Source: Numida meleagris
Taxonomy: Eukaryota; Chordata; Aves; Galliformes; Numididae
DNA: 64,000 nucleotides
Reading direction: 5' to 3'
NCBI RefSeq assembly: GCF_002078875.1
Contig: NC_034411.1
Coordinates: forward strand, 52,353,806 to 52,417,805
Numbering within the stretch: position 1 is the stretch's first letter; the number at the start of each line of letters is the position of its first letter. Below are positions 1-12,395 of the stretch, one piece after another. A model generated the notes under the pieces. It made no database searches. It saw only the letters and a program-made list of their open reading frames with translations, and was not told the DNA's origin. The position numbers and the translations under genes were made by a program.

Positions 1-196
1 GCTTCAGTATTTGCAATGTTGGAAAGTATGATGGGACCTGCTAATTGAAACCGCATGAAAATACATGCACGTGAGGGGACTCAGCATGATCAGCACCTGC
101 TGAGAGAGCAGCCTTCAGGAGAGAAGAGAGCACAAGATACTGATATGCTTGCTATTTCCTGGTTGTCCATTACGGACTATATATCACACAGCTCTC

Positions 197-219
197 TGTG
201 TGTGTGTGTGTGTGTGTGT
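197..219. repeat. (TG)n microsatellite
   Basis: Uninterrupted TG dinucleotides for 23 bases, preceded by a short CT run and followed by TA. It probably varies in length between individuals. Confidence 0.95.
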
Positions 220-1482
220 ATAGCTTTTATTCTTTTTCTTTTTTTTTTTAAGTACAATGTTATGTTACTTAAAGCTATTTAATGAAAACAAAGCCTTTTC
301 CAGAACAGGTACCACATGAACAGTCCAGCTTTCCTTTCTATTCTTCATGTCTTTACCACATGTATTAGCAGTACAGTTTTTAAGGCTCTCATCCAGTGAA
401 GTATTTAAGCAGGTGCTTAATCTTAAGCATATGCTTAAATGTTTTTTTCTCTTAAACCCTTATTCGTGGCTTCCACTAAGATTGCTGAAAAGAGTGATAA
501 ATGTATGGAAGTTTCTGTGCTGTAGAAAGCTGTCTATTAGTAACTCCAGAGAAACCACCAAGTGATTCCGCATGGACCACCAAACTGTCTTTGGAGTCTA
601 ATGATTTTCATTTGCACTGTCAGTCCGGGGTGGACTTAAGATGAAAAGTTATGTAATATTTTTTCCAGCTCCCTAAGCTATTCAATCCTCCTTCCATCAT
701 TTGTTTAATACATTCCTCATATGTTGTTCTGGTCTCCTGACACCCAGGCTGTTCCTGGGAACAGCTGAATTCCCATATGAGGGGAAACACATTTCCATAT
801 GTTTTTTAGTATTTCAAAAGTGTTATTTTATTTAATAGATTTAAAATATTTAAACCCCCACCCTTCCACCCCCCTTGGCATACTTTCAGTGGATGTCTCA
901 AGAGCAGAAATAAGAGAATGCTTTTCACAGGAGTTCAGAGTGACGTATAGTCAAGAAATGTGTGAGGAAATTATTGCTTTGTATAAAGCAAACTCAGTCT
1001 CCTCTCAGTTTTATTCAGACCTCTTCACCTCTCTGCCTCTCTTCAAAACTACTCTTTCTGTTTTAGTTTTAAGAGCTAATAAAACATAGAGAACACTTGT
1101 GTCAATTTTAGATTGTCAGTGTCAGGGTTGCATTACTCCATTTGCCATAAGACTTCATTAAAATATCGGCACTCTGTTAAGAGGGAGAACCAGGTCCATG
1201 CTATCTGAAAAATTCCCTCACTAGTATTTTGGGGCTTCTTTTAAGTTGCAGAGTAGAGATGTCTCTTTAATACAGAAATGTTAGACCTATGTGAAACTAG
1301 CGTTGGGAATAGAAGATGATGGGCTAACTTTCAGGCTAAACTCCTGAAGGCACTGTATGTTATTCAGGCCTGCTTGCCTTGCCAAAGGCTCTGAAACTGA
1401 GGAGGACAAAGAAGATGATTATCTTGTGGAGCTCTGAAAAATGAAATCTGCTGAGCAAAATAATGGAGTCAAGGATGACTCC

Positions 1483-1516
1483 AAGCCATTCTATGATTCT
1501 AAGCCATTCTATGAAT
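1483..1516. repeat. Short direct repeat, possible CR1 tail relic
   Basis: The 14-mer AAGCCATTCTATGA occurs twice with a 4-base spacer. ATTCTATGATTCT is the octamer-type repeat that ends many CR1 elements. However, the sequence upstream does not look like a CR1 3' end, so this may be a simple local duplication. Confidence 0.4.
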
Positions 1517-2724
1517 TTCCTTCTTGCCTTTTAAGTGAGAGGATTTTATACGTGATATAGATGCTACAGCTTGCACTGATCATAACCATCTCAAAATGAG
1601 TGTTCTTGCATGTCCCAGACAGGTGAAGTCATTACAAATCAGTAGCTAGCTGATGAATCTCTGGAAGAGCAGTGTTACTCAGGAGCTGCAGCATTCCATA
1701 ACCATGAAGTTTCACTGTATGGAATACAGCAAAGAAAATCAAGAAACCGTGGAAAACAAAAGTAACGTATACCATTGAAATAAATGATCTTTTTAAATAG
1801 GAACAGTAGAAAATGACATAGTGTTCCCTAACTTATGCTCTTTGGGTTCTCAGCGTTCTGTGTATCCAGGGAATGCAGTGTGGTCACCCCAGGTATCTTA
1901 AGTTTCCTAAATGAGCGAAAAATTCCCCAAATTTGAGAAAATACAACAGATCTGTGCATCTTTCTTCCTCTTCTCCTCCTGTGTCACCAAATGTTTGCTG
2001 TTAATGCTTCTCCATGATCCCACGTGCTGCTGGAACCTGAATGAGTCACTGAGAGAGACAGACTTGCTGGACGGCAAAGGCACAGAGGCAGTGTTTTCTA
2101 AGAGTTCTGAAACAATAGAGAATACTTGAATGTCCAAAAAAGGAAGCACTAAACTTTTGTTGTGCTAGACTGTCACTGGCTTATTGTCAACTCATTAGGA
2201 AGCACCCCGAGCAATGACAGAGGAATGTATTTGAAAATACATTTGGGACTAGTTTGCAAGCAGAATGTTTATGCTCACTTTGAGATTTTTCCTTCTTTGT
2301 ATTGGATTATTGTGCTGAGGGTATGCGTATTTAGGATTGTTGATTAGCAGTGGCCAGAAAACAGCAGTTTCTTTTGATGAGTATTTCTGAGGTTTTAGAA
2401 TTTGGTTTCAGTCCACATGTGCTGGAATGAAAATGGGAATTTCAATGTCTTTTAGCAAAAAGAAAAAGAGAGAAGAATCAAGTGAGATAAAACAATCAAC
2501 AATAATGTAATTAAAAGACAAGCTTGGCATTAACCAGGCCTATGAGGAAAAAAAAACGGCTGCTTCTGGTAAGCTGAAGACCTTGTAAATAACACCTTTG
2601 GTTTTTCTGCATTCTTCCGAGAGTACTGAGGGAGCTGGCGGAAGAGATAGCCAAGCCACTTTCCATCATCTATCAGTGTTCCTGGTCTACTGGGGAGGTC
2701 CCAGAAGACTGGAGACTTGCCAAT

Positions 2725-3291
2725 GTGACTTCCATCTACAAGAAGGGTCGTAAGGAGGATCCGGGGAACTACAGGCCTGTCAGCCTGACCTCGGTGCCAG
2801 GGAAGTGTATGGAGCAGATTGTCCTGAGGGAGATCACGCAGCATTTGCAGGACAGTCAGGGGACCAGGCCCAGCCAGCATGGGTTTGTGAAGGGCAGGTC
2901 CTGCTTGACCACACTGATCTCCTTCTATGATCGAGTGACCCGTCTGATGGATGAGGGAAAGGCTGTTGATGTGGTCTACCTAGACTTCAGCAAAGCCTTT
3001 GACACTGTCTCCCACAGTATTCTCCTGGAGAAACTGGCAGCCCGTGGCTTGGACAGGTACACTCTTTGCTGGGTAAGGAGCTGGCTGGAGGGCCGGGCCC
3101 AGAGAGTGGTGGTGAATGGAGTTAAATCCAGCTGGCGACCAGTCACGAGTGGTGTTCCCCAGGGGTCGGTGCTGGGGCCTGTCCTCTTCGTTATCTTTAT
3201 TGATGACCTGGATGAGGGCATTGAGAGCACCCTCAGTAAGTTTGCAGACGACACCAAGCTGGCAGGAAGTGTCGATCTGCCTGGGGGGTAG
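2725..3291 (+). pseudogene. CR1 ORF2 reverse transcriptase, fingers and palm (broken)
   Basis: An open frame of 188 codons containing RT motifs A, B and C with the catalytic Asp residues intact (FADD at 3241-3252). The annotated first codon is a GTG inside the element, not a real start: the same frame is open upstream to about 2626 ([19 protein letters not shown] sequence). The reading ends in a stop just after a G6 homopolymer, where the family continues without interruption. A one- or two-base indel in that run is therefore the likely cause. In an intact element this enzyme reverse-transcribes CR1 RNA at a nicked chromosomal target. It is non-functional here. Confidence 0.9.
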
Positions 3292-3865
3292 AGAGGCCCT
3301 ACAGAGAGATCTGGACAGGCTGGATCTCTGGGCTGAAGCCAATGGGATGAGGTTCAACAAGACCAAGTGCCGGGTCCTGCACTTTAGCTGCAACAACCCC
3401 AGGCAACGCTACAGGCTTGGGGCAGAGTGGCTGGAAGGTTGTGTGGAGGAAACGGACCTGGGGGTATTAGTCGATGCTCGGCTGAGCATGAGCCAGCAGT
3501 GTGCCCAGGTGGCCAAGAAGGCCCATGGCATCCTGTCTTGTATCAGAAATAGTGTTGCCAATAGGAGTAGGGAAGTCATTCTCCCTCTATACTCAGCCCT
3601 GGTGAGGCCGCACCTCGAGTACTGTGTCCAGTTTTGGGCCCCTCCCTGCAAGAAAGACATTGAGGCCCTGGAGCGTGTTCAGAGGAGGGCGACGAAGCTG
3701 GTGAGGGGTCTGGAGCACAAGCCTTATGAGGAGCAGCTGAGGAAGCTGGGATTGTTCAGTCTGGAGAAGAGGAGGCTCAGGGGAGACCTTATCACTCTCT
3801 ATAACTACCTGAAGGGAGGTTGTAGTGAGCTGGGGGTCGGCCTCTTCTCTCTCATGACTGGATGA
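3116..3865 (+). pseudogene. CR1 ORF2 C-terminal part in shifted frame
   Basis: The first third of this frame is out-of-frame shadow of the RT palm. From about 3288 it becomes the true continuation: [18 protein letters not shown], then the [22 protein letters not shown] and [18 protein letters not shown] blocks typical of CR1 thumb and tail regions. It stops at 3865, where the family would continue. The remaining 3' coding part lies in another frame to about 4038. This marks a second disabling frameshift. Confidence 0.85.
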
Positions 3866-4129
3866 GGGGGAATGACTTCAAGTTGAGCCAGAGAAGATTT
3901 AGGCTGGACATTAGGAAATACTACTTTTCTGAAAGAGTGGTCAGGCACTGGAATGGGCTGCCCAGGGAGGTGGTTGAGTCACCGTCCCTGGAGTTGTTCA
4001 AGAAACGTTTAGATGTGGCGTTGAGAGACATGGTTTAGTGGGGTTATTGGTGGTAGGTGAATGGTTGGACTGTGCGACCTTGTAGGTCTTTTCCAACCTA
4101 GCTAATTCTATGATTCTATGATTCCATGA

Positions 4130-4754
4130 CAGGCTATAGGAAACCTGTCTGATTAAGAAAACATTCTAGCTCTGGCAGAATGGCAATTCTGGAAATAAAA
4201 AATATCACCGAAACTCTTTTCATTAGTTTTACTGAGAACCCAAGAGCCAACTTCACCTTAGAAGATTAGACCTGGAGGCATGGAAAATGAAGACATCTGC
4301 AAATCCTAATCTTATATTTCCTGTAGAGGAAGCTGCCTCTAGATTACATTGATTTGAAAATATGCAGTTTCATGAGAAAGCGTTAGTGGCACCTACATTT
4401 TACTCTCAGAAACATGAAGAGCATCCCGAGAGTAATGTCTGCAGTGACAAATATGAGGATGGTGTCTACATATCTCATTGCCATGCTGGTATATCTTGAC
4501 CTGAAAAATTTTGTGTTTCCAAAAACAAAAAAAATTATATGGGCTCATCATAGCCAATTTGTGATTGCAAGACTTTTTTGAGAATAAAAGGGGAGCAGGT
4601 CAAACTGAAAAACGTACTTTAAAGGTAGATTGTTTTCTTTCAGTTCCAGCTTTCTCTTTTCAGGTGAGAATTCCACTACTGTGACCATACCTAAAATTTA
4701 TAAACTGCTCCAAAAAGTTGAGAATATTATAGTTCAAAAATTTCATTTGATGTT
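4130..4754. other. Unique non-coding sequence, no gene seen
   Basis: No frame, RNA gene or repeat is recognised between the CR1 tail and the old LINE relic. Confidence 0.5.
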
Positions 4755-4838
4755 TGGAATAAGTTACCAGGAAAGGAAATTGCAGCAAGAAGCATAAATC
4801 AGCTTAAAAGTCAACTACATTTATTTCTGGAAAAGCAA
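4755..4838 (+). mobile_element. Old LINE relic (CR1/L2-type ORF2 C-terminus)
   Basis: Translation from 4755 reads WNKLPGKEIAARSINQLK and continues to FLEKQ without a stop. This fits the conserved WN-LP-E-v---s-n-FK--L--fL block near the end of CR1- and L2-clade ORF2 proteins. No tail or upstream RT motif can be followed, and the DNA is clearly diverged from the younger CR1 copies here. It is a short, ancient fragment. A chance match cannot be fully excluded. Confidence 0.5.
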
Positions 4839-7770
4839 TAATGTGAGAGATAAAGCAAAAAGTATAATAGAAATATAAGTGAAAGAAAGGTAGGCATAAC
4901 AAGATAGTTGGCCTTATTCCTATTTTATGCTTTAATTGTTCTGTGCAAGAATCAACTTAGGCCTCACCTGTGGACATGCATTCCCTACATGGCTTATTTC
5001 TATAAAACCTGTGGTTTTGCACCATATCCCTTAATTGCATGCAAATGCAGTATCAATACCAGATCAGCAAGATACTACAACTAGAGGAGAAAAATATATT
5101 CCAGAATTTTAAAAAAGCATTCTGAGTGTAGTGACCCCAAACTAGCCCAAACAGTGGGCTTGATCATACATTCTTTGCACCCTATGCATCCTGCTCCCAG
5201 TCCAAAAGTGGTAGGTTTGGTATTGGCGTGGGTCTGGCAGCTGCTGTGTTAGAGCAGCACTGTGCTGTCAGTGGGAATTGGGGCTGGCTGGCACCAGTAC
5301 CCTCTTCCACTTCAGTTGTGAACTCAGTTGTCATCAGTTCAGGGCTCTATATACTGCATATTGCTGTGTAGACTTGAATAATCTCATGGGACTTTGTCTA
5401 CTGTTTTAATGTAAGGATAAATTTGGATTGTCAGTGCATCTCAGAGGTACGACGCTTAGTGTCTTCTGGCATTTCACTTCTGGTCTCATAAGAAAGAAAT
5501 ATTTCTGGCTTCACTTGCAGAAAATAGTATTAAAAAAAATTGGCTTCACTGCCTACAAGGAGGCTTAAATGTTGAAACAGGCTTTTGGAAAAGCCTCTAT
5601 TGTGCTTGTGTATAAGTATAACGTTTCTAGGGCAGGAAAGGACCAGACGAGTAATCCTGTGGCTCTCATCTACAGGCTTCTTGTGTCTGAAGCACATAAG
5701 GAGGTGGTGGCTGTCACCACAGCTCTGCAGTTCTCAGAATGGAGAGGCTGTGTCAGAGGGGGCTCTGCCTTGCTGACAGCAGCTGCTGAGCCCTTCCTTT
5801 TTTGAGGTGCTTGCTCATCTAGAGAGGTCTAACAACAGTGCAAAGATATTTCCTTCCAGGTTCTGAGCGACAGAAGTGTAATTTATCATATCTAGATTTG
5901 ATCATTTAATAAGCTTGGATTGTTTATTAATTGTATTCCTTTCTCAAAGCTTCAAAGATCATAAATCTCAGAGAGTCTGTTGTCTTCAATACAGGATTAT
6001 TTGCTGTTAAAACCTGAGTGTTTCTATCATCACAAACCTTTTCTACGTGCAAGTCCCTTAATTTGAGCAGCGTGATGTTTTTAGCTCAAATTAGTGGGCT
6101 CACAAGGGAATACTAGCTGCACTTTATTAGATCCACTCCCTAGCTGCTAATCTGATCTCTCTGTGCAGAAAGCCAATCTCTGTGTGTAGAACAGGTGTTA
6201 TTTCACAGAGTGCTCTCACACAAGCAAGACTAGCCCAAAAGTCGTTAACATCAAGGCAAATGGTCTGACTCTGCAGTGAAGATATGGTAATGGCAACAGA
6301 CTTACAGCAGATAGTCATAAACAGCTTTGGTTAGGTTTAAGATGTTACCTTCTGTAGAAAAAAATAAAAAAACCTGTCCTTTCACAGAGAAAATACTCAG
6401 GGAATGGCTTTCTCCAAAGTTTTGAGATACTTTGCTTGATTCAACTTCAGAAGTTTATGGTTTTGTACAACTGTGTTTAAAAATCCCTTTAGCGCTACAT
6501 CAACTTATCTGTGCTTTTGTGGTCTCTGAAATGCAGGTACACTAGAGTGATCACTCTTTAGATGAAGCCCACCTAGATGAAAAAAAGATCCTGATTTATT
6601 ACATGAGAAATAACTTCAGTTTATTTCTTCTGAGATTCCTCAGACTACTCACTATTCTTTCACTATGAGAAAGAAGCCATGGGCAATTGCATAACAATCC
6701 CATGACTTGCCACAGCAAGAGATGCATTTGTTTCTCCCATGCTCGCACAATGTCTGGGCTCACATGTCAGCCCATAATTTTGCATGTTAATAAAAATGCA
6801 TTGATTTTGCGTGTCAGTGAACAAGATTTATGGTAGGTGGATGGCAATATTTGCTGCCATGAAGCCTAGGACACGGAGTGTAAGAATGATATTTACAATA
6901 TGGACAATATCTTTGTAACTAGACAAGTCTGTTTCTCAGCAGACCATGACACTGAACTGTTCCAATGAATGCAAGATTGCTCCTACTGTGGCTGTTTTAA
7001 AAGCTGTCCAGCCTACAGCAGGACCTAGGGCCCTGCCAAGGCCACCCATGAGACGCAGGCTGCAGGTGAATGCACCATGCAGCAGAGGAGTGCCAGAGAT
7101 GGCCATGCGCCCTTCCTTTCAGGTGGGGACCGTTCCAGTGGAAAGAAGCCCCTGCTGGGGGCAGACTTACCTGCTTCATAGCTCTTCTGCACAGGAATAA
7201 AGCAGATGTGGAGTTTCCTTTCTTTAAATAACTCTTTAAGCAAAGTAAATGAAACTGTTAGTGGACAAATGTTTTGAAGGCCAGTGTAATATGGTGAGTT
7301 TCCCTGGCATAGTAAAAGACCTCATCATACTCGAGACCTGGCAGATAACTGCAAGCAACTGAGTTACTGCAAGGCTGAGTTTTTAGACATATTGCCTGTA
7401 GACATACATTTTGCTCATTTTGGTTCCTCTCAGATCCCTGTAATGAAGGGTAAACAAAAGCAATCAATATACATCTCATTTTGATAACAAAATGGAATTC
7501 TTGTAGTAAAATGATGTGTCATGGCTTTCAAGTTCTCTAGCACAGCTAGATGATGGGACTGACTCTGTAGATAACAGAGGTTTCACTAGCTTCAACTTTC
7601 AGAGGCTGAGAGTTTGCTTGTGTCACAAAATCCAGAGGAGCAAGCTGACCTTTGAATTAGCTAGAGCCTTCCTTGTTTACTCCCTGTGAAAGTAAAGTAG
7701 GCAACTTTATCTTAATGCTACTGAGGGCCACCCTCAGTTATCTTTAAGTCCACCAGCAGGCCTGTATGGT
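4839..7770. other. Unique non-coding sequence, no gene seen
   Basis: Open frames of 60-84 codons occur (for example 6946-7200 + and overlapping frames on the other strand) but none has a recognisable motif. The 6980-7180 part is locally GC-richer. I see no splice-framed exon in it. Confidence 0.5.
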
Positions 7771-7981
7771 GTTTCAGGTTGGATATAAGGAAAAATGTCT
7801 CTGAAAGAGTGGTCAGGTGCTGGAATGGGCTGCCCAGGGAGGTGACTGAGTCACTGTCCCTGGAGATGTGTAGATGTGGCACTAAGAGACATGATTTAGT
7901 GGGGAAATATTGGTAGTAGGTAGACAGATGGACAGGATGGTCTTGGAGGTCTTTTCCAGCCTTGATGATTCTATGATTCCT
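7771..7981 (+). mobile_element. CR1 3' end fragment
   Basis: Carries the final ORF2 block (GTGGTCAGGTGCTGGAATGG, then GCTGCCCAGGGAGGT) and the CR1 3' UTR with the GGTCTTTTCCAGCC box. It ends in GATTCTATGATTCC at 7967-7980. Heavily 5'-truncated, about 210 bp. Same 3'-UTR type as the 2621-4129 copy. Confidence 0.93.
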
Positions 7982-10900
7982 ATCGACTGATTGTAGGCAG
8001 CTCCCTTTATGGTGCTTGTTTAGTCTCTTTGACTGTACTTCTGTGGTTCTTGGCCTATTTCACAGCATGCAGATGTGTAATTAGGTGGTATTTAAGTCAT
8101 TCTAAAATGGATTTGAAAATGGTCACACTGGGTAGGAGTATAGAGTCTTTACTGTAGTAGAAATTCCCCTTAGTTCACTCTCTTGCTTTTAGGTATAATT
8201 TTCTGTCCTGAACTTTAGAAGTACAACCATGAAAGCTGAGGTAAAAATCTCCAGTAGAGAGGAGAATGACTAGCTGGCTGGTGGCTCTGTGGATGCTGTA
8301 ATAGTAAGTGACATTCTGGCCTCCCTGACACAGAGTAAGTTTTTGCTTAGGTTGAGGGATCAGGATTTCTCCTGTCCTCTGCAAGCTGTTTGTGGTAAAT
8401 GGAATGGTTCCAGCTGAAGTTCTGTTCTGGGGAAATGAGCAACATAGTGGCTTATGTGTGGAAAATCAGATAGCTTGAATGGTCATAAACTAATGAGTTC
8501 CCCACGTTTTTCATCAAGAAAGTTTTTTTCCAGTTGCATGCTTTAATTAAGCACCATAAAAATACTTGGAATGGGATATGATTTCAGTATAGGTAGATAT
8601 GTTAATATTAAGTATAAGTAACTTTTCAACAAAATATGCAAGGGAGTGCAGCGAAGAGCATTATAGGGTCAGATCTTAGCACAAGAAACCTGACAGAGGC
8701 TATCTGCATATAACTGTTTTTAGTGGAACTTTTCTTTCCAAATCTGTCAACAGGTGATTCATATCCTGAAGCAGGAGAGGATTTCGGCTCATATTTTTGC
8801 ATGCTAGGTTTAGGTGAAAAGGAAGAAAAGGGAAGAAGCACATAAACGTTTCCTAGTTCCAAAGTATTTTGTCTTTTGTATTAGTAATTATGTAATGAGA
8901 ATCGCAGGATGTGTCATTTTTCTTCGATTGACATCTTGCCATCAGATTCCAGAGTAACTGGGCACATCTTACTGAAGATGTACTGTATTCAGAAAGAACC
9001 TCAAGATGAGTACCTAGAAGCTGATTTGTGGAATACACTCTCAGAGAGCATTTCAGAAATGGCAAGATGTTTAACGGATGTATCATCTTTCAGTGTTAAG
9101 CTCTTCTGAGCTGTGGACTAAAGTTGGTGTATGAGGTTGATGGCTGGTTTCTGTCATTGCAATCTTCTGGCTCAAACGGTTTTCTCTGGGAAGAGTCATT
9201 TAGAAAATCAAGACATTGGTTGCTGGCTACTTCATCTACTAGACAAAAGCATCATCTCCATGCTTACCAAATATTAGATACTACTAGATAGATATTATTA
9301 GTCTATTTTTAGAGGCCAAATGAGGTTTTCTAGAAGATCATTTGATCTGCAAATGCCTAAATGTAGCTTAAATATCTGATCCCCGGTGAATTACATGATT
9401 GTATTAGAGAATGTAATGGTGTTTGAGCGACCTGAATTAGGTATTTTAAACACATACTTCCTCCCTAGATGAGTTTTCCATGTTGAAATTTATTTCAGAT
9501 AATTGAAGGTATAGACAGAAATGTTGGAGTTATTCCTAAGAAGAAAGAAAAGATGTTGCGTATGGAAAAGTATTCCAGACTGTAAGGCTCTGAGTATAGC
9601 ATCTCAAAAATCTTTGGAGCTAGTCCTGGATCAAGATTTTAATTTCTCTGAGTGGATTTTAAAGGATATGTGAATCTTCATGCGAGAGAATTCTGTGACA
9701 AACCATTTTAAGAAGATATTTTCTTTAATTGATCGCTGCTTTTTGACTTTGTTTTTCAGATAGTGCAGCCATGCTATGTAACTGGAAGCAATTGCTAGAT
9801 GGGTACGGAAAATAATTCTGTCAAGTTTTCTCTGCATGTATCGGAAATGTTCTTGTATTAATTATCTGGATAGAGAGGGGGAGTTCTGTGTCTTTATGAA
9901 AAATTGTTTGGTGTTTTTTCTCCCCACGTGGAAAGTAAAGTCAGAAAACAGAAACTGCTTCTTCTCCTTGCTTTGCTCCCTTTTTCTGTGCTGATTTGGG
10001 AGTTTGAACACTGTTCCCTGGCTGCATTTTAAATCCATTCTGAAGTAGAGCATCCACGTTTGAGTTTTTGCCCAAGGAATCATTTCATTAACTCTTCTCA
10101 AAATCCCGCACTAGCTCTGTGTGAGAAAGGCTTCACTGGTGGGGACAAGGGGAGGAAGAAGGGCTGAAAATGTGCTTTATGGGCTTTCCTAAAATATGTG
10201 GAAACCAGCCACTGTGGTAATCAGTTCAGCTAAGCTCTTTCCTAAAATGAGCTTGATGTTAGATAGCAGAACTTAGTCTTTCTGCTGTTAAAGTTTAGCA
10301 GTGGTGGTCTTCAACTCTTTGAACTCAACATGAATATCATGTTCTGCTTTAAGATTTATCTCTGTGTCCCAGTTAAGCTGATTTAAAGGAAAAAAAGAAC
10401 CCAAAGAAATGTGAGAACTGATGAACTGGTCTTACCAAGGTATGTAGGATCTTTTGCATCTTAAAATGAACTATCCTGAGTGAGTGACCCGTTTTCCATG
10501 GAGCTGCCGCAATATAAATCAAATGCACACAAAACGAACAAAACAGTTGTGACTTGTAAGGGTCTGACTGAGATTTCTCTGCTCTCAAGCTTTGGCCTTG
10601 GTGTCTTTGACAAAATACCTTGCTCTTTACTGGCTGCTCACTACCACAGCGACTGTGAAAGTGCTTTTTCTCTCTAGGCCCATCTGCAGCTCTGCAGGGA
10701 GGTCACTTAAAGCCATCATCCAATCTTTGATGCTTGTGTGGGCTTTGGGGAAAGAACACTCCCACAGCAAGCCTGTAGCAGGTCTCCATACTAGCAGATC
10801 CTGCGGTTTCAAGATCTCCTCCACACCTTCTGGACCTTTTTGTCCTCAGTGAACTGATGGAAAAGAGATTTCCATGGAAGCACTTGGGCTCCTGACAGGG

Positions 10901-11936
10901 CAGTTAGATCATTCCCATTCCCTCTTCTACCACCCCAGCAGAACTGCTTCAGTTTCACTGCTAGTGATGCCCCCATGGTCCCCAAATTTGCCTGTACACC
11001 TCATTCCTCAGCACTGGGGCAGTTCTGATTTCATGTGTAAAAAGTGCTTTTTTAAGCATTTCTCCATTTGGTGAAGACAGATCGCTCCATAGTGTCTGTT
11101 TCCGCTCCCTACACAGATCTCCTGTAGATATAACATATGCTCATAAAACCGGCTGGAAGTGTGACACGTAAACAGCAGTCACTCAGCAGTGGCAGCTCAT
11201 GCCAGCTTCAGTGGAACAGAGCATGAGAATTAAATTTATACTCTCCTCCTTCCCTACAGAAAATAACTCTTTGGCACAAGTTTCTCAGCTTGTGTAAAAA
11301 GTCAGAGAAGTCGTGACAGTTTGCACTAGCTGGCAGTCTTCATCTACCTCTGAATGTTTCAAAATCTCTCCTTCCTGGGGAGAAGGAGTTGGAGAGGAAG
11401 AAGAGAAATTGTTTGGCTATACCAAGCAAGAGCCTGTTGTGGGCTGGTGAGAATGCCAAAGCTCGGTGTTAGTGGTTATGTTACTTTTCCTACCACAGGT
11501 GTTAATCTTGGCATGTGAGACAGCTAGTGGAACAGAATGAGCACTGGCTTCATGTGGTGCAATGACGTTTCTTTAAATGGCCTGTTTACTTAGGTTGACA
11601 AATGGCAGGCTGGCAACACTGGAAACAGATTTCCCATTGATCCACAAAACCGGTACAGAAACAAAGGAGAAACAGCAGATTTCACTAATTCCACTCCCCA
11701 TTTCCCTCCATCCAGCCACTTACCTCTTAAAGGGTGTCTTCTCTGGCTCACTAGACTGGCTTTTTAGTTGACAATGCCACTCTTGCTACCGTTGCATAGG
11801 CTGTGTTTATAATGATTAATTGTGCTGCTTTTAAAACTCTCTCAAAAGCCACCAAGAACTTGCTGCTTCATCCATCACTACTTGCCAGACTCGAATGGGA
11901 CACTGATTTTGGAATGACTTTTTTTTCTTCATCTTT
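7982..11936. other. Unique non-coding sequence, no gene seen
   Basis: Only short unsupported frames (up to 86 codons). No transposon, RNA gene or credible exon recognised. Confidence 0.5.
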
Positions 11937-12190
11937 CATAGAATGGCTTGGGTTGGAAGGTACCTTAAAGCCCATCCAATTCCATGCCCCTGTCATGGAC
12001 AGAGCTGTCACACACTAGATCAGGCTGCCCAGGGCCCTACCCAACCTGGCCTTGATGGGGTATCCACAGCTTCTCTGGGCAGCCTGTGCCAATGTCTCAC
12101 CACACTCTGAGTAAAGAATTTCCTCGTAATATCTAACCTAAATCTCTTCTCTTTTAGTTTAAATCCATTTCCCCTTGTCTTATCATTATC
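11937..12190 (-). mobile_element. CR1 3' end fragment
   Basis: Reverse-complement CR1: CATAGAATGGCTTGGGTTGG at the 3' end, then the TGCCCAGGG and TCTCTGGGCAGCCTGTGCCA boxes, ending near TTTCCCCTTGTCTTATC. About 250 bp, truncated on its 5' side. It lies about 200 bp from the JADE1-like pseudogene on the same strand. Confidence 0.93.
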
Positions 12191-12395
12191 TGATCATGTA
12201 AATAGTCAATACATAGTATAACCCAATTTGCTCTGAATTTAAACAGAAATTTAGTGTTAACTGACTTTTATCAGCACAACTTCAAGTTAGGATGCCGCAT
12301 AGAGTGCCTGCATGCAATGGCAATAACTGAGCACGCAGGAAACCCAGCTAATGAAGCTCAGCACACCTTGCACAAGCACAGGCAGTGCAGTGGAT

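Larger units (their letters stand above)
1..2620. other. Unique non-coding sequence, no gene seen
   Basis: AT-rich single-copy-looking DNA. The open frames here (longest 96 codons, 799-1089 +) have no recognisable domain, no codon pattern and no splice context. It holds the TG microsatellite at 197-219 and a short direct repeat at 1483-1516. I see nothing else. Confidence 0.6.
2621..4129 (+). mobile_element. CR1 LINE, 5'-truncated, reverse transcriptase to 3' tail
   Basis: Non-LTR retrotransposon fragment carrying the reverse transcriptase half of ORF2. In frame 1 the conserved blocks appear in order: [11 protein letters not shown] near 2776, the motif A block [12 protein letters not shown] around 2974-3009 (its Asp at 2983-2985), [10 protein letters not shown] at 3151-3180, and the catalytic FADDTKL starting at 3241. 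The frame breaks at a G6 run (3283-3288). It continues in frame 2 through the thumb/C-terminal region to 3865, then shifts again near 3860-3872 before the conserved [10 protein letters not shown] block (about 3946-3975). The 3' end carries the CR1 signature of repeated ATTCTATG octamers (about 4106-4129). The 5' end is truncated, as is usual for CR1. Two frameshifts make it defective. Confidence 0.95.

Noticed and set aside
2530..2880. 116-codon minus-strand frame
   Set aside because: It is antisense to the CR1 reverse transcriptase and has no independent support.
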